Part shown: positions 41,067-48,999 of the stretch, piece by piece | Position numbering within the stretch: position 1 is the first letter of the stretch | Layout of the letters: every line of letters starts with the position of its first letter | Source: Streptomyces noursei | GTDB lineage: Bacteria > Actinomycetota > Actinomycetes > Streptomycetales > Streptomycetaceae | Assembly: GCF_001646665.1 (NCBI RefSeq) | Contig: NZ_LWBU01000279.1 | Span: 434,760-498,759, forward strand | Length of the DNA: 64,000 nucleotides | Reading direction: 5' to 3' | Notes under the pieces: generated by a model | What the model was told of the DNA's origin: nothing | The model's input: the letters and a program-made list of their open reading frames with translations, nothing else | The model's database searches: none | Program-made: the position numbers and the translations under genes

Positions 41067-43369
41067 GCGCCGTGTGGAGGGCCTCGCGAGCGGCCGTGAA
41101 ACGCCGCCGGCTCCAGACCTTCGTCATCGGGCTCGTGGTCCTGTGCTCGACCACGACCGTCCTGCTCGCCCTGGGGCTGCTCGCCGCGGCCTCGGCGCCC
41201 TTCGACAGGGCCTTCGACGAGCAGCGCGGGGCCCACACGGTGGCGGCCTTCGACCCGGCGAAGGCGTCGCCCGAGCAGTTGGTGCGGACGGCCCGCCGCC
41301 CCGGTGTCGAGGCCGCCGCCGGGCCCTTCGGGCAGACCGTCCTGGAGATGCCCGACGACTGGCTGTGGATGTCGGCCGGGTCCCTCGGTGTCGTGGGCCG
41401 GGCCGATCCGAACGGTCCGGTGGACCGCATCCGTCTGCTCGAGGGCCGCTGGGCCACCGCTCCCGGTGAGATCGTCGTCAACTGGCCGGTCGACGGCACG
41501 CCGGGCCCCGGCCGGCTCGGCACCCGGCTCGAGCCCCGCGGAGCCCCGCCGCTCACCGTCGTCGGCTTCGCCACCAGCATGAGCAAGTCCGCCGGGGCCT
41601 GGGTCTCGCCCGAGCAGATGGCCCGCATGCACCCGACCACCGCCCAGATGCTGTACCGCTTCACGAACGCCGCGACCGAGCGGGAGCTGCGCACCGGCCT
41701 CACCACGGCCACCGCCGGGCTTCCCGCCGGGTCGCTGGGCACCGCGCAGTCCTACCTCACCCTCAAGCGGGCCTTCTCCGCCCAGGCCGACGCGTATCTG
41801 CCGTTCATGACCCTCTTCGGCGTCCTCGGCCTTCTGGTCTCCGTACTGATCGTGGGGAACGTCGTCAGCGGGGCGGTCGTCTCCGGGCACCGGCACATCG
41901 GTGTGCTCAAGTCGCTGGGCTTCACCCCGAACCAGGTGGTCGCGGTCTACCTGACGATGGTTTCCGTCCCCGCGCTCATCGGCTGCGTTCTCGGCGTCGT
42001 GAGCGGCAACGCCGTGGCGGGACCGCTGCTGCGGGTGGCCTTCTCCGGTGTCGAGACGGGCAGCGCCTCCGTCGGCGTCAGCCGGTGGCCGTCCGTCGTC
42101 TGCCTGCTCGGCATGCCCGCCCTCGTCGCCGTCGCCGCGCTGATCCCCGCCGCGCGGGCGCACCGCCTGTCCGCGGCCCGGGCGATCGCGGCGGGCAGCG
42201 CACCGCGGACCGGACGCGGACTGCGCGTCCAGCGCCGGCTCGGCGGGAGCCGGCTGCCGCGTGCCGTGAGCTTGGGCATGGGGCAGCCGTTGGCCCGGCC
42301 GGCCCGGTCCCTGCTGACCATGGCGGCCATCGTCCTCGGGGTCACCACCGTGACCCTGACGACCGGTCTGACCAGCACCATGGTCGCGTACGGACAGGCC
42401 GGCAAGAGCGACGGTGCGCCCAGGATCGACGTACAGGCCGGCTCGTCCGCACGCGGCCGGACCGCTCCGGCGGGAAGCGACCGGCGGACCGAACGACTGC
42501 TGCGCTCACTGCCCGGGGCGGATCAGGTGACCGTTCGCGCGCTCACCAAGGTGAGCCTCGGCGGGCACACGCAGACCGTGTTCGCCAACTTCTACCGCGG
42601 GGACACCCGGGCCCTCGCGTCCGAGATCGTCGAGGGGCGCTGGCCGGCCGGTGCCGGGGAGGCCGCGGCCGGTCCGGCGTTCCTCCACCAGCACGGGGTG
42701 TCGGTGGGCGACCGCGTCACCGTCCGGCTGAACGGCAAGGAGGCACCCGTCACCATCGTGGGCAAGACGATGGAGGGCAACGCCCAGGCGCTGGAGTCCA
42801 CCTGGCAGACGCTGTTCCGACTCGACCCGACGGCGCAGGCCGCCGAGTACACGGTCCGGCTCGCACCGGGCGCCGACGCCCGGAAATACATCGCGGCGGT
42901 CAAGGCCGCCGACCCGTCCCTCCGCGCCGCACTGTTGCGCTCGGACAACGCCGCCACCACGACCGTCGTCGGCTTCGCTTCGGTGTTCACCGTACTGCTG
43001 ACCGTCGTCGCCGCGCTCGGTGTGTTCAACACCGTTCTGCTGAACGTCCGGGAGCGACGGCGCGACCTGGGCATGCTGAAGTCGATAGGCATGACACCGC
43101 GCCAGGTCACGGTGATGACCGTGTCGTCGGTCATGGTTCCGGGAGTGATCGGCGGGCTGCTGGGAATTCCTCCCGGAATCGTCGCCCACCGGCTGGTCGT
43201 GGACCACGTGGGAGTGGTTGCGTTCCCGGAGTCCATGAAGCAGGTCTGGCACCTCCCGCAGCTTGCCGCTCTGGTCGTGGCGGGTGTGACGATCGCCGTC
43301 CTCGGAGCACTGGTCCCGGCGAGGTCCGCGGCACGGCTCACCATCGCCAAGGTGCTGCACAACGAGTGA
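41063..43369 (+). CDS. ABC transporter permease with two FtsX domains
   Basis: This 768-residue permease has an N-terminal helix, an extracytoplasmic domain (about 45-230), FtsX domain 1 (about 245-375), a second extracytoplasmic domain (about 450-620) and FtsX domain 2 (about 635-765, NTVLLNVRERRRDLGMLKSIGMTPRQV). It works with the preceding ATPase. The duplicated layout is common in actinomycetes. Substrate unknown. Confidence 0.92.
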   Translation: MSAVWRASRAAVKRRRLQTFVIGLVVLCSTTTVLLALGLLAAASAPFDRAFDEQRGAHTVAAFDPAKASPEQLVRTARRPGVEAAAGPFGQTVLEMPDDWLWMSAGSLGVVGRADPNGPVDRIRLLEGRWATAPGEIVVNWPVDGTPGPGRLGTRLEPRGAPPLTVVGFATSMSKSAGAWVSPEQMARMHPTTAQMLYRFTNAATERELRTGLTTATAGLPAGSLGTAQSYLTLKRAFSAQADAYLPFMTLFGVLGLLVSVLIVGNVVSGAVVSGHRHIGVLKSLGFTPNQVVAVYLTMVSVPALIGCVLGVVSGNAVAGPLLRVAFSGVETGSASVGVSRWPSVVCLLGMPALVAVAALIPAARAHRLSAARAIAAGSAPRTGRGLRVQRRLGGSRLPRAVSLGMGQPLARPARSLLTMAAIVLGVTTVTLTTGLTSTMVAYGQAGKSDGAPRIDVQAGSSARGRTAPAGSDRRTERLLRSLPGADQVTVRALTKVSLGGHTQTVFANFYRGDTRALASEIVEGRWPAGAGEAAAGPAFLHQHGVSVGDRVTVRLNGKEAPVTIVGKTMEGNAQALESTWQTLFRLDPTAQAAEYTVRLAPGADARKYIAAVKAADPSLRAALLRSDNAATTTVVGFASVFTVLLTVVAALGVFNTVLLNVRERRRDLGMLKSIGMTPRQVTVMTVSSVMVPGVIGGLLGIPPGIVAHRLVVDHVGVVAFPESMKQVWHLPQLAALVVAGVTIAVLGALVPARSAARLTIAKVLHNE

Positions 43370-43370
43370 C

Positions 43371-43451
43371 GCCTGCCCGTCGGCGCTGACCGCCGCGTCC
43401 TCGTGCCGTTCGTCGGGGGCGTACGGTTCGGCGCCGTCGGCAGGCGCTTTT
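43371..43451. terminator. Long hairpin followed by TTTT
   Basis: GCCTGCC...CGGCGC (43371-43386) pairs with GCGCCG...GGCAGGC (43430-43446), leaving a long loop that may fold itself, and TTTT follows at 43448-43451. It lies right after the permease stop and before the convergent methyltransferase stop. Confidence 0.5.
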
Positions 43452-43499
43452 CGGTGACCGGGGCGCCGAGATGCCCCGGGCGCACCGGGAACCGGTTCC

Positions 43500-44357
43500 T
43501 CACCCTCCGGGGCGGCGCCCCCAGGCGGTGATCAGCCCGGCGGACAACTCGGCGCAGTCCGGCGACTCCAGGCAGCGGATCGCCTCCGTGACCGTCGCGT
43601 CGTCGACGAGCCCCGTCGCGGTCATCGACTCCCGCGCCCGGCTCCACGTGTCGGCCCAGAACCGGCTGATCGCGCTGCCGGGCAGCAGCGGGGGGACGTA
43701 CATCTCCGCCGCCACCGAGGCCAGCCCGGCCTCGCGCAGCAGGCGGGGGTACTCCGGCACCCAGGTGACGTCCGTACCGATGGTGTCCTTCAGGCCCTGC
43801 CACATCGCGCGCATCGTCCGGGTGTACGGGGTGTCGGCCGCGACGGCCGAGGTCAGGTCGACGGCGTCGCCGAGGACGAGTACGCCTCCGGGGGCGAGCA
43901 GGCCGGCCAGTCTCGCGAGGAGCTCGCGGCGCGCGGGCAGGTGCATCAGGACGAACCGCGCGTGGACGAGCTGGAAGCGCCCCGGGTCGAAGTCCGGCGC
44001 GGTGATGTCGGCCTCCATGACGGTGAGCCCCGGTGCGGGCCGCGCGGAGAGGAACCGTACGTCCCGGTCGACGGCGAGTACGGACTCGACACCCGTCCTG
44101 TCCAGCAGGCGGTGGGCCACCGTGCCCGTTCCGGCGCCGACCTCCAGGCAGTGCCAGCCGGGTCCGGCCCCGAGCCGTTCGAGCCGGGCGAGGGTGGTCT
44201 CGTCGTAGGCGAGCGCGCCGAGGTCGATGCGCTCGTCCTCGCCGGCCCGTTCCGGCGGGAACACCGCTTCGCCGTAGCGGCCCTCACCGGTGTCACCGGT
44301 GTCGCCGGTGTCGCCGGTGCCGTCGTGGGAGGAGGGCGGGGGGTGGGGCGGTTCCAC
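43500..44357 (-). CDS. SAM-dependent methyltransferase
   Basis: This class I methyltransferase of about 285 residues has CLEVGAGTGTVAHRL (SAM loop), LAVDRDVRFL and LVHARFVLMHLPARRELLARLAGLLAPGGVLVLGD. The start is taken at GTG 44357, six bases after AAGGGG; GTG 44372 lacks a ribosome site. Near the N-terminus a GDTGDTGDTG run is coded by a 9-base tandem repeat (about 44285-44319). Substrate unknown. It stands alone. Confidence 0.85.
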   Translation of the reverse strand: MEPPHPPPSSHDGTGDTGDTGDTGEGRYGEAVFPPERAGEDERIDLGALAYDETTLARLERLGAGPGWHCLEVGAGTGTVAHRLLDRTGVESVLAVDRDVRFLSARPAPGLTVMEADITAPDFDPGRFQLVHARFVLMHLPARRELLARLAGLLAPGGVLVLGDAVDLTSAVAADTPYTRTMRAMWQGLKDTIGTDVTWVPEYPRLLREAGLASVAAEMYVPPLLPGSAISRFWADTWSRARESMTATGLVDDATVTEAIRCLESPDCAELSAGLITAWGRRPGG

Positions 44358-44595
44358 GATGGTCCCCTTCACGGGCGGCGGACGGGGGCGGCGGACGGCC
44401 GCCGCCGCATCGATCCTGCACGCTCCGCCCCTCCGGCGGGCGAGGCACGCCGGTCGGGGGCCCGACCGGCCGATGGGACGGGCACCGACGCGTGAAGGGC
44501 GTGCGTACGCCGGTGGGTCGCGGCGATCCGTCGCCGAACACAGCCGGAACGGGCTGTCGTTGTGCGGCGCTCGACGGGCAGAACGACGCAACACG

Positions 44596-44608
44596 CCATA
44601 TCATATGG
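44596..44608. promoter_or_regulatory. CCATAT-C-ATATGG palindrome at the LysM promoter
   Basis: A perfect 13-base AT-rich palindrome ends 3 bases before the LysM gene start. It includes TATCAT, a possible -10 box, so a regulator bound here would block transcription of what looks like a short-leader or leaderless mRNA. Confidence 0.45.
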
Positions 44609-44611
44609 AAT

Positions 44612-44959
44612 ATGACTGCACAAGAGACAAACGTGACGCTCTACACGGTCAAGACGGGCGACACCCTCACCTCGATCGCCGCGGCCTTCGGGACGACGGT
44701 GGCGCAGCTCGTCCACTGGAACGGCATTCCGGATCCCGATGTCATCAAGATCGGCCAACGGCTCGTCGTCGCCAAGGCGGACGCACCCCAGGAGACCTTC
44801 TACACGGTCCGGCCCGGTGACACCCTCACCGCGATAGCCGCGCGCTACGGGACGACGGTCGAACGCCTCGTCAAGTGGAACAAGATCAGCAACCCCGACG
44901 TCATCAAGGTCGGCCAGCGGCTCGTCGTCGCCAGGTCCGAGCTCGTGTCGTCGGTGTGA
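44612..44959 (+). CDS. Protein of two LysM motifs, no signal peptide
   Basis: The 115-residue product consists of little else than two LysM motifs (about 9-54 and 62-107; YTVKTGDTLTSIAAAFGTT and YTVRPGDTLTAIAARYGTT) that are close copies of each other. LysM binds GlcNAc-containing glycans outside the cell, yet no signal peptide or membrane helix is visible. Either it leaves the cell by an unusual route or lysis, or it is an intracellular LysM as in phage baseplates. The ATG 44612 has no good ribosome site. It opens a cluster with three other odd wall- and protease-related genes. Confidence 0.85.
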   Translation: MTAQETNVTLYTVKTGDTLTSIAAAFGTTVAQLVHWNGIPDPDVIKIGQRLVVAKADAPQETFYTVRPGDTLTAIAARYGTTVERLVKWNKISNPDVIKVGQRLVVARSELVSSV

Positions 44960-45012
44960 GCACGGAGGAAGGCGGCGCCGATCCCGACAGGACAACCCCG
45001 ACAACGCATGCC

Positions 45013-45060
45013 CGTGGGGGCCGCGGTTCCCTCTCCACTCCGGGAACCACGGCCCCCACG
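45013..45060. terminator. Strong 19-bp hairpin between convergent genes
   Basis: Arms 45013-45031 and 45042-45060 pair over 19 positions with a single mismatch around a 10-base loop. It separates the LysM gene from the convergent membrane-protein gene and is the strongest hairpin in the window. Confidence 0.8.
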
Positions 45061-45122
45061 CACGCACGCACGCCGTCGTTCGACCGTCGGTCGGCTCGGG
45101 GCGGATGCGGATCTCGGCCGGG

Positions 45123-46214
45123 TCAGCCGGCGGGCGCCTGGGGGTCACGGGCCGGTTTCCCCGGCGCGTTGTGCGGCCCGCCGACGGAGTTGAGCACCGT
45201 CTGCGCCTGGTTGTCGACGAGCTTGGTGAACAACTGCTGGGCGTACCCGAAGATGACGGCCCAGGCGACGATCTGGGCGGAGGAGTCCAGGGCCTGGAGG
45301 CCGGGGACGAACTCGCCGCGCATCAGCAGCAGGCCGAGTACGGCGGTCAGCGCGCCGGTCGGCAGCTTGAGCAGGGCCAGCGCCACCGGCACGTTGTACG
45401 GGGTCGAGGTCCCCTTGATGCGGCGCAGCGACGTGGCGGCCGCGACGGCGGCCGCCACGATGCCGGTGAAGACGACGACGGGATAGTCCCACCGGGAGGC
45501 GACCATCGCGTAGAGGTCGTCGATGTCCCCGTCCGGTTGGGTGCTCGCGGAGGACATGTCGCTGGCGGTGGGGCAGACGACCCCGATCTTCTCCGGGCGG
45601 AAGCAGAGCGGCACCGTGTCCGGGGCCAGGGCGCCGAAGAGGGCGACGAGAGCCACGATGACGGACAGCGCGACGGCCATCCCGTAGACGACGTAGGTGA
45701 AGCTCCGGACGCGCAGGTTCTCCCGGAGGTGGGACTGGCGGGCCACGGCGACCGCGTCGACGACCACCTGGCGTTGTATCTCCTGCAGCGCGGTGCCGCT
45801 GCGGATCGCGAGGGCGATCTCCTCGACCTGCACCCTGCGCTCGTCGTTCACGGGCAGGTGCTCACGGACGTAGGCCACGAGGCCCGGCATCATGGCCGTG
45901 ACCTCGTCGAGCGAGGAGAGGCGCAGCATCAGGGTGTGCGCCGTGTCGAACCGGGTCTGCGCGACAGCCAGGTGCGCCGCGGGGAGGCGCCTGCGGTGAT
46001 CGTGGCGCAGGGTGCTCCTCGCCTCCTCCAGTTCCTTGAACGCCTCGGCGGCGAGCGCCTGCCCCTCCGCCGGCATGCCGTCGCGCGCCGTCTTGGAGCG
46101 GAGCAGCGCCTCCAGTTCACTGATGCGGGAGGCCAGACCTTCCCGCAGCTCCCAGAGACCCTTCTCGTACGCGCCGGCCCCGCGGCGGTCGCGGAACCAC
46201 GTTCGCCCTGCCAT
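45123..46214 (-). CDS. Four-helix membrane protein with N-terminal coiled coil (unknown)
   Basis: The product has 363 residues. The first 170 are charged and helical (probable coiled coil with GLWELREGLASRISELEALL and FDTAHTLMLRLSSLDEV). Four membrane helices follow, at about 172-196, 243-262, 272-297 and 314-330, the last followed by LFTKLVDNQAQTVLNSVGG. I do not recognise the family. Its layout, a cytosolic coiled-coil part before a helical membrane module, would fit a membrane-acting partner of the adjacent protease/nuclease genes, but that is inference. It lies 13 bases after the peptidoglycan-binding gene, so the two are co-transcribed. Confidence 0.75.
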   Translation of the reverse strand: MAGRTWFRDRRGAGAYEKGLWELREGLASRISELEALLRSKTARDGMPAEGQALAAEAFKELEEARSTLRHDHRRRLPAAHLAVAQTRFDTAHTLMLRLSSLDEVTAMMPGLVAYVREHLPVNDERRVQVEEIALAIRSGTALQEIQRQVVVDAVAVARQSHLRENLRVRSFTYVVYGMAVALSVIVALVALFGALAPDTVPLCFRPEKIGVVCPTASDMSSASTQPDGDIDDLYAMVASRWDYPVVVFTGIVAAAVAAATSLRRIKGTSTPYNVPVALALLKLPTGALTAVLGLLLMRGEFVPGLQALDSSAQIVAWAVIFGYAQQLFTKLVDNQAQTVLNSVGGPHNAPGKPARDPQAPAG

Positions 46215-46227
46215 CCGGGAACAGGCT

Positions 46228-46494
46228 TCAGCAGGCGAAGTCCGGGCTGTTGGCCCAGAACGTCAGGTGGGACCAGGTCTGTGCGCCGCAGAGGCCGTCG
46301 ACCGTGATGTCCGCGCACCCCTGGAACCGCCGCACCGCGGCGTCCGTGAGGGGCCCGAAGATGCCGTCGACGGCGAGGCCCTCACCGGTGAGCGAGCTGT
46401 TGAGGTAGCACTGCGCCTGTTTGACGGCGACTCCCGAGGAGCCGATCTTGATGGTCGGCCGGGTCTTGGTGTGGGTGCAGATGTCGGGGGGCAT
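46228..46494 (-). CDS. Small peptidoglycan-binding domain protein without signal peptide
   Basis: The 88-residue product is one PG_binding_1-type domain: PTIKIGSSGVAVKQAQCYLNSS, VDGIFGPLTDAAVRRFQ and VDGLCGAQTWSHL. It has four cysteines (about residues 6, 29, 55, 69) and one at the very end, suggesting disulfides and an extracytoplasmic life. No signal peptide is visible. It starts at ATG 46494 behind AGGAG. It precedes the coiled-coil membrane protein gene. Confidence 0.82.
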   Translation of the reverse strand: MPPDICTHTKTRPTIKIGSSGVAVKQAQCYLNSSLTGEGLAVDGIFGPLTDAAVRRFQGCADITVDGLCGAQTWSHLTFWANSPDFAC

Positions 46495-46789
46495 GGCGCG
46501 CTCCTGTCTCGCAGCGGTCCTCCGCGGATCTCGGTGGGCGGACGCCCGGGCACGGCGCCCGGTGCGGCACCGTGCGTGGGGGGCGTGGGGGCGTACGGGT
46601 CCGGCGCACACGGCCGTCACAGGGTGCCCTGCGCCGGCGGCGCGGCACGGAGCCTGCGCCAATTCTTCCTTTTCATGCTACATGTCTGGTTTACGATTTG
46701 CATCTTCTCCCGCCGCTCGTACGGGAGTTGGGGCCCGGGCGCCCGGGCGGGACTGCCCTGCCGCCCGGGCCGGACCGGCGGGAGACGGA
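46495..46789. other. Intergenic region with AT-rich promoter patch
   Basis: This 295-base gap holds no gene. At about 46660-46720 it becomes AT-rich; read on the minus strand it contains CGTAAA and TAGCAT (46680-46675), a plausible -10 box for the peptidoglycan-binding gene. A TAGCAT box also precedes the LysM gene at 51813. Confidence 0.4.
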
Positions 46790-48673
46790 TCAGCTCCAGT
46801 CGATGTCGGACCGGCGCTCCAGCGGCGCCCTGTCCTCCAGCGACTCCGGCACCACCAGGGTGTCCGCCTCGACCATGGCGGTGGGGAAGCGCAGGTGGGT
46901 CCGCTTCTGGATCTCCGGCAGTCCCACCTGGAACACCCGGAACTCGTCCAGTTCGAGCGCCTCGGTCACGTCCAGGCTCTGGGTCAGCAGGAACGCCTTG
47001 CACTTGAGCGTGCCGCCCTCGGAGAACACGAGCACCTTCCAGAACTCGCGCGGGATCCTGACCCCGCGGAACAGGCGGTCGTCGTCGTGGAGGACGGGGC
47101 CGCCGAAGACGCTCACCCTCAAGTCGTCGACCTCGACGTCCTCGAAGACCGCGTCCTCCAGGTGGCCCCAGATGCCGTTGCGGGCGCTCTGGTTGAAGTC
47201 GTCCATCTGCGGGGTGATGTTGGTGTAGAAGAACGAGTCCCGGTTGGCCTTCTCCGCCTCGGCCGGCGTGCCCCACACCACGTCGGCGCGGCGCGCGATG
47301 TGCCCGCGGTCGAGCCGGTTGGTGCGGCCCTTGTACAGCTCGTTGCTGACCTGCGCGGCGGCGGGCAGACGCGGGTCCTTGACGAAGTCGATGCCCTTGC
47401 GGTCCAGTTTCCTGATCGAGCCGCCGTCGATGTTCCACGCCACCCAGCGGGCGAACCTCCGCGACGCGCTCAGGGCGAGCGAGAAGTGCGTGTAGGGGAC
47501 AACCTCGGACCCGTCGAGGCGGACGGCGTCCTCCTTGATCGAGGGGTTGAGCCGCGGTGTGCCGACCGGGACCCCGAGGAAGCCAGGGTCGTACCCGCTC
47601 ACGGCCTCCATCGACTCGGGGTCGGGACGGGTGAGGGTGATCTTGAGTTCGCCGAAGACCGCCTGCGGGAAGCACGCCAGGGCCCGCTCCTCGGGGTCGT
47701 TCTCCGACTCGCCGCCGAAGTGCAGCCCGGCCAGGACGTCCGTGGGCCTGCCGGTGCGCGTGGTGAACATCCAGACCGAACCGGAGTCGCCGCGCTTGCT
47801 GATCTCGTCGTTGTCGGCCGGATGCCTCGGGTCGGGCCCTATCTCGAAGCACTCGATCTCGCGCACTCCGACCTGCGCGCCGTAGTCGACGCTCACCTTG
47901 GCGAACGGCCGGGTCACCACACCGTGCGTGACCCCGGTGGTGCGGCCGCTCTTGACCACCGCGTCGTCGATCTGCGGTTCACCGAGCTTCGCCGGGGTGA
48001 CGTCCAGACCGAGGATGTCCGTGGTGAAGTCGCGGTCCGTGATCGTCGACACGGCGCAGTCTCCGATCCTGCCGAGGTGGGCGCGCTTGAGCGTCCCGAT
48101 GCGGTTCAGCGCGAGGCGGCTGTCGTCCTCCGTCCCCGGCTGGACGACCGCGTCGCCGGGCTCGCCCCCTCGGCCGTTGAGGACGTGCCAGTTGCTCAGC
48201 ACGGAGGGCGAGCCGTCGTTCCTGTCGAAGACCACGCACCCGAACGTCCCGGCCGACACCTTGACGTTGCCCACGCTCACTCCGGGACGCATCGGGGTGA
48301 GGCGTTTCTGGCGCTGTGGTGTCTCCCCCTCGGCCACGACGAGGAAGTGCGGCTGGTAGGAGCGCTGGACGACGTCGGTCGGGACCTCGATGCCGTCGCC
48401 TATGTCGATGAACGCGGGTATCCCGGTGGTCCGCAGGCCCTCCATGGCCTCGGGCCGGACCTTCCTGTCGACGGTGAACTGCAGCGCCAGTTCCTTGCCG
48501 CGCCGCCCGTTCCTCTCCTTGTACCCGATGCCGATCGAGGACACGTTGGGGTCGCTCAGGAACGTCGATCCCCGCGTACGGATGAAACGCTTCAGGTCGT
48601 CGATCAGCTTGTCCTGCCCACCGCCCGGGGGCGGGGGCCTGTGGTTGGCGGTCACTCGCTTGTTGGCAGCCAT
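46790..48673 (-). CDS. Trypsin-like protease fused to DNA/RNA non-specific endonuclease
   Basis: The product has 627 residues. An N-terminal helical/adaptor part (about 1-125) is followed by a chymotrypsin-fold protease (about 128-345) with His163 in LSNWHVL, Asp205 in RIGDCAV and Ser297 in KRGDSGSVW, resembling the Nal1-type branch. The C-terminal NUC domain (about 365-615) has catalytic DRGH (455-458) and TNITPQMDDFNQ (484-495) with metal-binding Asn residues. There is no signal peptide. It starts at ATG 48673 behind AAGGAG. Each half keeps its catalytic residues, so one chain could cut proteins and nucleic acids, perhaps with the protease releasing the nuclease. It is next to a protease-hydrolase fusion. 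Confidence 0.88.
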   Translation of the reverse strand: MAANKRVTANHRPPPPGGGQDKLIDDLKRFIRTRGSTFLSDPNVSSIGIGYKERNGRRGKELALQFTVDRKVRPEAMEGLRTTGIPAFIDIGDGIEVPTDVVQRSYQPHFLVVAEGETPQRQKRLTPMRPGVSVGNVKVSAGTFGCVVFDRNDGSPSVLSNWHVLNGRGGEPGDAVVQPGTEDDSRLALNRIGTLKRAHLGRIGDCAVSTITDRDFTTDILGLDVTPAKLGEPQIDDAVVKSGRTTGVTHGVVTRPFAKVSVDYGAQVGVREIECFEIGPDPRHPADNDEISKRGDSGSVWMFTTRTGRPTDVLAGLHFGGESENDPEERALACFPQAVFGELKITLTRPDPESMEAVSGYDPGFLGVPVGTPRLNPSIKEDAVRLDGSEVVPYTHFSLALSASRRFARWVAWNIDGGSIRKLDRKGIDFVKDPRLPAAAQVSNELYKGRTNRLDRGHIARRADVVWGTPAEAEKANRDSFFYTNITPQMDDFNQSARNGIWGHLEDAVFEDVEVDDLRVSVFGGPVLHDDDRLFRGVRIPREFWKVLVFSEGGTLKCKAFLLTQSLDVTEALELDEFRVFQVGLPEIQKRTHLRFPTAMVEADTLVVPESLEDRAPLERRSDIDWS

Positions 48674-48999
48674 CACGGGCTCCTTCACGCAGGGGTTCAG
48701 GCGTGGGAGGCCCTGTCGAACGGGACGGGCTCCGGAGGTGGTGGGAACCGAAGCGAACGGCGCGGGCTTCCCGCTCCGTGGGTACTTCCAGCGTACGGCG
48801 GGGAGTACGGCGGGGACACCGCACCGGCGCACCGTGCGGGCCGTGGATTCGTCCACCTCCCGGGGCCGCGCCAAGGGCCTCGGCGCGCGAGCCCGCACCG
48901 CACAACCGGCCCCGGGCCGTACGGAGTCGGGGAACGCGGGGGCCGGTACGCCCGGTGCGGGGTGGGCGCCGCGCACCGGACGTACCGGAGCGGGTGGCC

